From NCBI RefSeq assembly GCF_000422985.1, contig NZ_AUHC01000011.1, positions 1-64,000 of the forward strand: DNA of 64,000 bases, given 5' to 3'. This DNA is from Erythrobacter cryptus DSM 12079 (GTDB lineage: Bacteria; Pseudomonadota; Alphaproteobacteria; Sphingomonadales; Sphingomonadaceae). Under the pieces are notes generated by a model. The model was not told the DNA's origin. It searched no databases and saw nothing but the letters and a program-made list of their open reading frames with translations. The position numbers were made by a program, and so were the translations under genes. This document shows positions 60,720 to 64,000 of this stretch, piece by piece (the stretch's first letter is position 1; every line of letters begins with the position of its first letter).

Positions 60720-61247
60720 ATGACCACCCGCAAAACCCTCGCCCTCAACCCCGAGGCCACCACCGCCGAAGCCCCCGCGCTCAAGAAGAAGGGCCGCGGG
60801 TGGGAGATTTCGGAGAAGCGCCTCGATGCGCTGCACGAACAGGCGCGCGAGCTGCGGCGCCATTCCACCGAGGCGCACAAGGCGCTCGCCGCCAGGTTCG
60901 CGGCGGCCGACATGGGCCGCTACGCCTTCAAGCGCCACGCGGTGGTGGGCAGCGCGATTGTCGATTTCGTCTGCCACAACCTCGGCCTTGCCCTCGCCAT
61001 CGACGAGGAAGGGCAGAACGACACGCTCGCGAGGCGGCGCGACAAGAGCCTTGAAAGCGTCGGCATCAAGGTGATGCGGATCGCGGCCAAGGATATTCTC
61101 GAGGATATCGACGCGGTGCTCGCCCGCATCACCCTCGCCATGCGTGAGCGCATCGCGACGAAGACCAGGGCCGCCCACGCCCATAGGGCAGCCAACCCCA
61201 AGCAGACCTATTCGCGCCCGAAACCGCGCGCCCCAAGGAACGATTGA
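60720..61247 (+). CDS. DUF559 (Vsr-like) domain protein with altered catalytic site
   Basis: A 175-residue protein whose middle (residues 35-130) is a DUF559 domain, a PD-(D/E)xK fold related to Vsr endonuclease: STEAHKALAARFAAADMGRYAF, IVDFVCHNLGLALAIDEEGQ, KSLESVGIKVMRIAAKDILED. The family usually reads ...ivDF.c....lviEvDG.qH; here the Glu is Ala and the His is missing, so nuclease activity is doubtful. A basic C-terminal tail follows. It sits between the small membrane protein and sufC, sharing a base with the sufC start (TGATG). Confidence 0.75.
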   Translation: MTTRKTLALNPEATTAEAPALKKKGRGWEISEKRLDALHEQARELRRHSTEAHKALAARFAAADMGRYAFKRHAVVGSAIVDFVCHNLGLALAIDEEGQNDTLARRRDKSLESVGIKVMRIAAKDILEDIDAVLARITLAMRERIATKTRAAHAHRAANPKQTYSRPKPRAPRND

Positions 61248-61990
61248 TGCTCGAAATCACCAATCTCCACGTCAGCGTTGCCGACAAGCCGATCCTCAAG
61301 GGCCTCACCCTCTCTGTCCCCGCGGGCGAGGTGCACGCGGTCATGGGCCCCAATGGCGCGGGCAAATCGACCCTCGCCCACGTGCTCGGCGGCAAGCCGG
61401 GTTATGAGGTGACCGCAGGCAGCGTGACCTTCCGCGGGGAAGACCTGCTTGCGCTCGAACCGCACGAGCGCGCGGCGAGGGGCCTGTTCCTCGGGTTTCA
61501 ATATCCGGTCGAGATCCCCGGCGTTTCCAACGTCCAGTTCCTGCGCGAGGCCTTGAACGCCCAGCGCAAGGCGCGCGGGGAAGAGCCGCTGTCGGGCGGC
61601 GAATTCCTGAAGCTCGCCCGCGAGAAGGCGGCGCTGCTCAAGATGGACATGGAAATGCTGAAAAGGCAGGTCAATGTCGGCTTTTCCGGCGGCGAGAAGA
61701 AGCGCGCCGAGATGGTGCAGATGGGCATTCTCGATCCCGCCTTCGCGGTGCTCGACGAGACGGACTCGGGCCTCGATATCGACGCGCTCAGGATCGTCGG
61801 CGCAGGGATCAATGCGATCATGCGCAGCGCGGACAAGGCGGTGCTCCTCATCACCCACTACCAGCGCCTGCTCGATGTCGTCGCGCCCGACAAGGTGAGC
61901 GTGCTCGCCGATGGCCGCATCCTCGAGACCGGCGGGCCGGAGCTTGCCCTGAGGCTCGAGGCCGAGGGCTATGATGCGGTGCTGGCGTGA
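61247..61990 (+). CDS. sufC: Fe-S cluster assembly ATPase SufC
   Basis: A 247-residue ABC-type ATPase: Walker A GPNGAGKST at residues 34-42, signature FSGGEKKR near 144, Walker B FAVLDETDSGLD near 165, and the switch His in LLITHYQR. It powers the SufBC2D scaffold without being part of a transporter. The ATG at 61247 follows AAGGAACGAT and shares one base with the preceding stop; sufD starts on its stop codon in the same way. Confidence 0.96.
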   Translation: MLEITNLHVSVADKPILKGLTLSVPAGEVHAVMGPNGAGKSTLAHVLGGKPGYEVTAGSVTFRGEDLLALEPHERAARGLFLGFQYPVEIPGVSNVQFLREALNAQRKARGEEPLSGGEFLKLAREKAALLKMDMEMLKRQVNVGFSGGEKKRAEMVQMGILDPAFAVLDETDSGLDIDALRIVGAGINAIMRSADKAVLLITHYQRLLDVVAPDKVSVLADGRILETGGPELALRLEAEGYDAVLA

Positions 61991-62760
61991 TGGCTGAGGC
62001 CGCAACCCTTCCCACCCGCCGCGATGAGGCCTGGCGCTATGCCGATATCGACGCAATCGCGCGGCTTGGCGCGGAAGCGCTCGCACAGTGGCAGGCGTTG
62101 GATGTGCCTGCGGGGACAAGCCTGACCCGCTGCCTCGTGGTCGGCGCGGATGCGCCGGAGGTGCAGCGCTGGCGCGTGCGGCTGGAAGACAGCGCGCGCG
62201 CGGGTTTCTTCATCGTCAACCGCGGCGGCGATTACACCCGCGTGGAGCTGGAGGTGCACCTTGCCCGGGGCGCGCATTTCGAATTCGGCGGCGTCACGAT
62301 TGGCGGGGCCAATGAACAGGGGGGCGTGACCCGCGAATTCGTGACCACGGTGATCCACGCCGAGCCGGAAGCCAGCTCCAACCAGGTGGTGCGCGCCGTC
62401 CACTGGGGCGGGGCGAGCGGCAATTTTCTTGGGCAAATCAAGGTTGCCCGCCACGCGCAGAAGACCGATGCGGCGCAGGACTTCAAGGGCCTGCTGCTCG
62501 AGGCCGGCGCGAGCGCCAATGCCGTCCCGCAGCTCGAAATCTTTGCCGATGATGTCAAATGCGCCCACGGCGCCACTGTCGGCGCGCTCGATGAGGCCGC
62601 GCGCTTCTACATGATGGCGCGCGGGATCGCCCCGGCCACGGCCCAGCGGCTGCTGGTGCAGGCCTTCATCGGCGATGCCTTCGTCGCGCTTGCCGACGAG
62701 GCCGAGCGGGAGCGCCTGCTCGATGCGGCGCTCGGCGTGCTCGAAGGAGCGCGGCTGTGA
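61990..62760 (+). CDS. sufD: Fe-S cluster assembly protein SufD
   Basis: A 256-residue SufD, short for the family because the N-terminal helical part is reduced; the beta-helix and C-terminal region are complete (GGASGNFLGQIKVARHAQKT, EIFADDVKCAHGATVGALDE, FYMMARGI). The segment EIFADDVKCAHG carries the SufD His that pairs with SufB Cys. It is co-translated with sufC (one-base overlap) and sufS (GTGA overlap). Confidence 0.93.
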   Translation: MAEAATLPTRRDEAWRYADIDAIARLGAEALAQWQALDVPAGTSLTRCLVVGADAPEVQRWRVRLEDSARAGFFIVNRGGDYTRVELEVHLARGAHFEFGGVTIGGANEQGGVTREFVTTVIHAEPEASSNQVVRAVHWGGASGNFLGQIKVARHAQKTDAAQDFKGLLLEAGASANAVPQLEIFADDVKCAHGATVGALDEAARFYMMARGIAPATAQRLLVQAFIGDAFVALADEAERERLLDAALGVLEGARL

Positions 62761-63989
62761 GCGCCGCCACCACCCTTGCCCCGCTGGTCGATGTCGGGGC
62801 CGACTTTCCCGGCATGGTCACCCATGACGGCAAGTCCTGGCACTATCTCGACACCGCCGCCACCGCGCAGAAGCCGCGCGCGGTGATCGACGCCATGGCC
62901 CGCGCCCTGGGCGAGGATTACGCCACGGTGCACCGCGGGGTCTATGCCCGCTCGGCCGAGATGACGCTCGCCTACGAGGCGGCGCGGCGCAAGGTCGCGC
63001 GCTTCATCGGCGGTGCAGAGGACGAGCTGGTCTTCACCCGCGGCGCGACCGAGGCGATCAATCTGGTGGCGCAGACCTGGGGCCGGGCAAACCTGAAGGC
63101 GGGCGATCGCATCCTGCTCTCGCAGCTTGAGCACCATTCCAACATCGTGCCCTGGCAGATGGTGGCCGAGGCCACCGGCGCGGTGATCGACGTCTGCCCG
63201 CTCACCCGCGATCACCGCATCGACCTCGATGCGGCCGAAGCCATGCTGACCGAGCGGCACCGGCTGATCGCGCTCGCCCATGTCTCCAATGTCACCGGCG
63301 CCGTGCTCGATGTGCCGCGCGCGGCGGCGCTGGCGCAGAAGGTGGGGGCAAGGCTGCTGCTCGACGGGTGCCAGAGCGCGCCGCACATGGACGTCGATGT
63401 TGCCACGCTGGGGTGTGATTTCTTCGTCTTTTCCGCGCACAAGCTCTATGGCCCCACCGGGATCGGGGCCTTGTGGGCGCGCCGCGAAGTGCTGGCGGCC
63501 ATGCCCCCCTACCAGGGCGGCGGGGCGATGATCGACCGGGTGACCTTTGCACGCACCACCTATGCCCCCGCGCCGCAGCGCTTCGAGGCCGGCACCCCGG
63601 CGATTGCCGAGGCGATCGCCTTTGCCGCAGCGGTGGACTATGTCAGCGCCATCGGCACGGCTCGCATCCACGCGCATGAACAGGCGCTGGTCGCCCGGCT
63701 GCGCCGCGCGCTGGGGGCGATGAATGATGTGCGCCTGTTCGGCCCGGACGACAGCGCCGGGATCGTCAGCTTCGTGATCGAGGGCATCCACCCCCACGAT
63801 CTCGGCACCATTCTTGATGAAGCCGATGTCGCGATCCGCGCCGGGCACCACTGCGCCCAGCCGCTGATGGACGCGCTTGGCGTTCCGGCCACCGCGCGGG
63901 CGAGCTTCGGGCTCTATTCGCAAGAAGCCGATATTGCCGCGCTGGTTGAAGGAATCGCGCGCACCCGCCGGATCTTTGCCAGAGGATGA
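62757..63989 (+). CDS. sufS: Cysteine desulfurase SufS
   Basis: A 410-residue group II PLP enzyme: ATEAINLVAQTW, LEHHSNIVPWQ, HVSNVTGAVLDV, the PLP lysine in FSAHKLYGPTGIG near residue 228, and the active-site Cys366 in RAGHHCAQPLMDAL, equivalent to Cys364 of E. coli SufS. It takes sulfur from cysteine for the Fe-S scaffold, normally through SufE or SufU. The GTG start overlaps the sufD stop. A further gene starts at the window edge and could be sufE, sufT or sufA. Confidence 0.95.
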   Translation: MSAATTLAPLVDVGADFPGMVTHDGKSWHYLDTAATAQKPRAVIDAMARALGEDYATVHRGVYARSAEMTLAYEAARRKVARFIGGAEDELVFTRGATEAINLVAQTWGRANLKAGDRILLSQLEHHSNIVPWQMVAEATGAVIDVCPLTRDHRIDLDAAEAMLTERHRLIALAHVSNVTGAVLDVPRAAALAQKVGARLLLDGCQSAPHMDVDVATLGCDFFVFSAHKLYGPTGIGALWARREVLAAMPPYQGGGAMIDRVTFARTTYAPAPQRFEAGTPAIAEAIAFAAAVDYVSAIGTARIHAHEQALVARLRRALGAMNDVRLFGPDDSAGIVSFVIEGIHPHDLGTILDEADVAIRAGHHCAQPLMDALGVPATARASFGLYSQEADIAALVEGIARTRRIFARG

Positions 63990-63990
63990 G

Positions 63991-64000
63991 ATGATGGACA
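63991..64000 (+). CDS. First codons of the next suf operon gene (cut by window edge)
   Basis: ATGATGGACA begins 1 bp after the sufS stop, with AGAGG five bases upstream. Only MMD is visible, so no product can be named; in this order of bacteria a DUF59 (SufT) or SufE gene often follows. Confidence 0.3.

Overview
The window looks like chromosomal DNA of a GC-rich alphaproteobacterium, most probably of the order Sphingomonadales. This rests on gene content: a suf operon headed by an IscR-like regulator, rnd-lptC-lptA, DUF3576-leuS-lptE-holA, many TonB/Rieske/P450/SDR catabolic genes, and strong GC bias at third codon positions. No rRNA, tRNA or CRISPR array was seen. One broken-off insertion sequence lies at the left edge.

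Layout. (1) 1-334: end of an IS5-family element, cut by the window. (2) 411-40627: about 40 kb of catabolic genes on both strands. It holds three Rieske oxygenase alpha subunits, three cytochromes P450, six SDRs, three zinc-free MDR-type reductases, an NmrA-like protein, a FAD dehydrogenase of the ketosteroid-dehydrogenase/fumarate-reductase type, a molybdopterin oxidoreductase with a MobA-like protein beside it, an acyl-CoA synthetase, two acyl-CoA dehydrogenases, an enoyl-CoA hydratase, a 2,4-dienoyl-CoA-reductase-like SDR, a thiolase-like/DUF35 pair, two ThuA-like proteins, five SnoaL-like proteins (one with a limonene-epoxide-hydrolase triad), three AhpD/CMD-like proteins, two ABM-like proteins, a GST, a TonB-dependent receptor and an MFS transporter. 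Together these read as uptake, oxygenation, redox adjustment, CoA activation and beta-oxidation-like shortening of a hydrophobic, probably alicyclic or isoprenoid/steroid-like compound. The substrate cannot be named from sequence. (3) 40624-49382: housekeeping genes ung, rnd, lptC, lptA, a sugar-phosphate transferase, holA, lptE, leuS and a DUF3576 lipoprotein. (4) 49698-56148: an unknown exported protein, phaB, a fatty-acyl-CoA ligase, gamma-glutamyltransferase and pyrD. (5) 56532-58394: two tandem AraC-type regulators. (6) 58422-64000: the suf Fe-S assembly operon (iscR-like, sufB, a small membrane protein, a DUF559 protein, sufC, sufD, sufS), running off the right edge.

Two signals stand out. 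First, the catabolic genes share a rigid promoter module. A core close to TTGCCAAAA lies between two outward -10 elements, and in five divergent gene pairs the outer edges of those elements are 74 bp apart. One-sided copies precede GST, Rieske 2, the NmrA-like gene and P450-3. This implies a single regulon under one activator or repressor that I cannot identify. Second, a 36-bp perfect palindrome at 24286-24321 contains TGTTCCACGTGGAACA, which matches the ParB centromere site parS, between two convergent catabolic genes.

Genes are tightly packed, with many ATGA/TGATG start-stop overlaps inside operons and four convergent pairs that share a CTAG at their stops.
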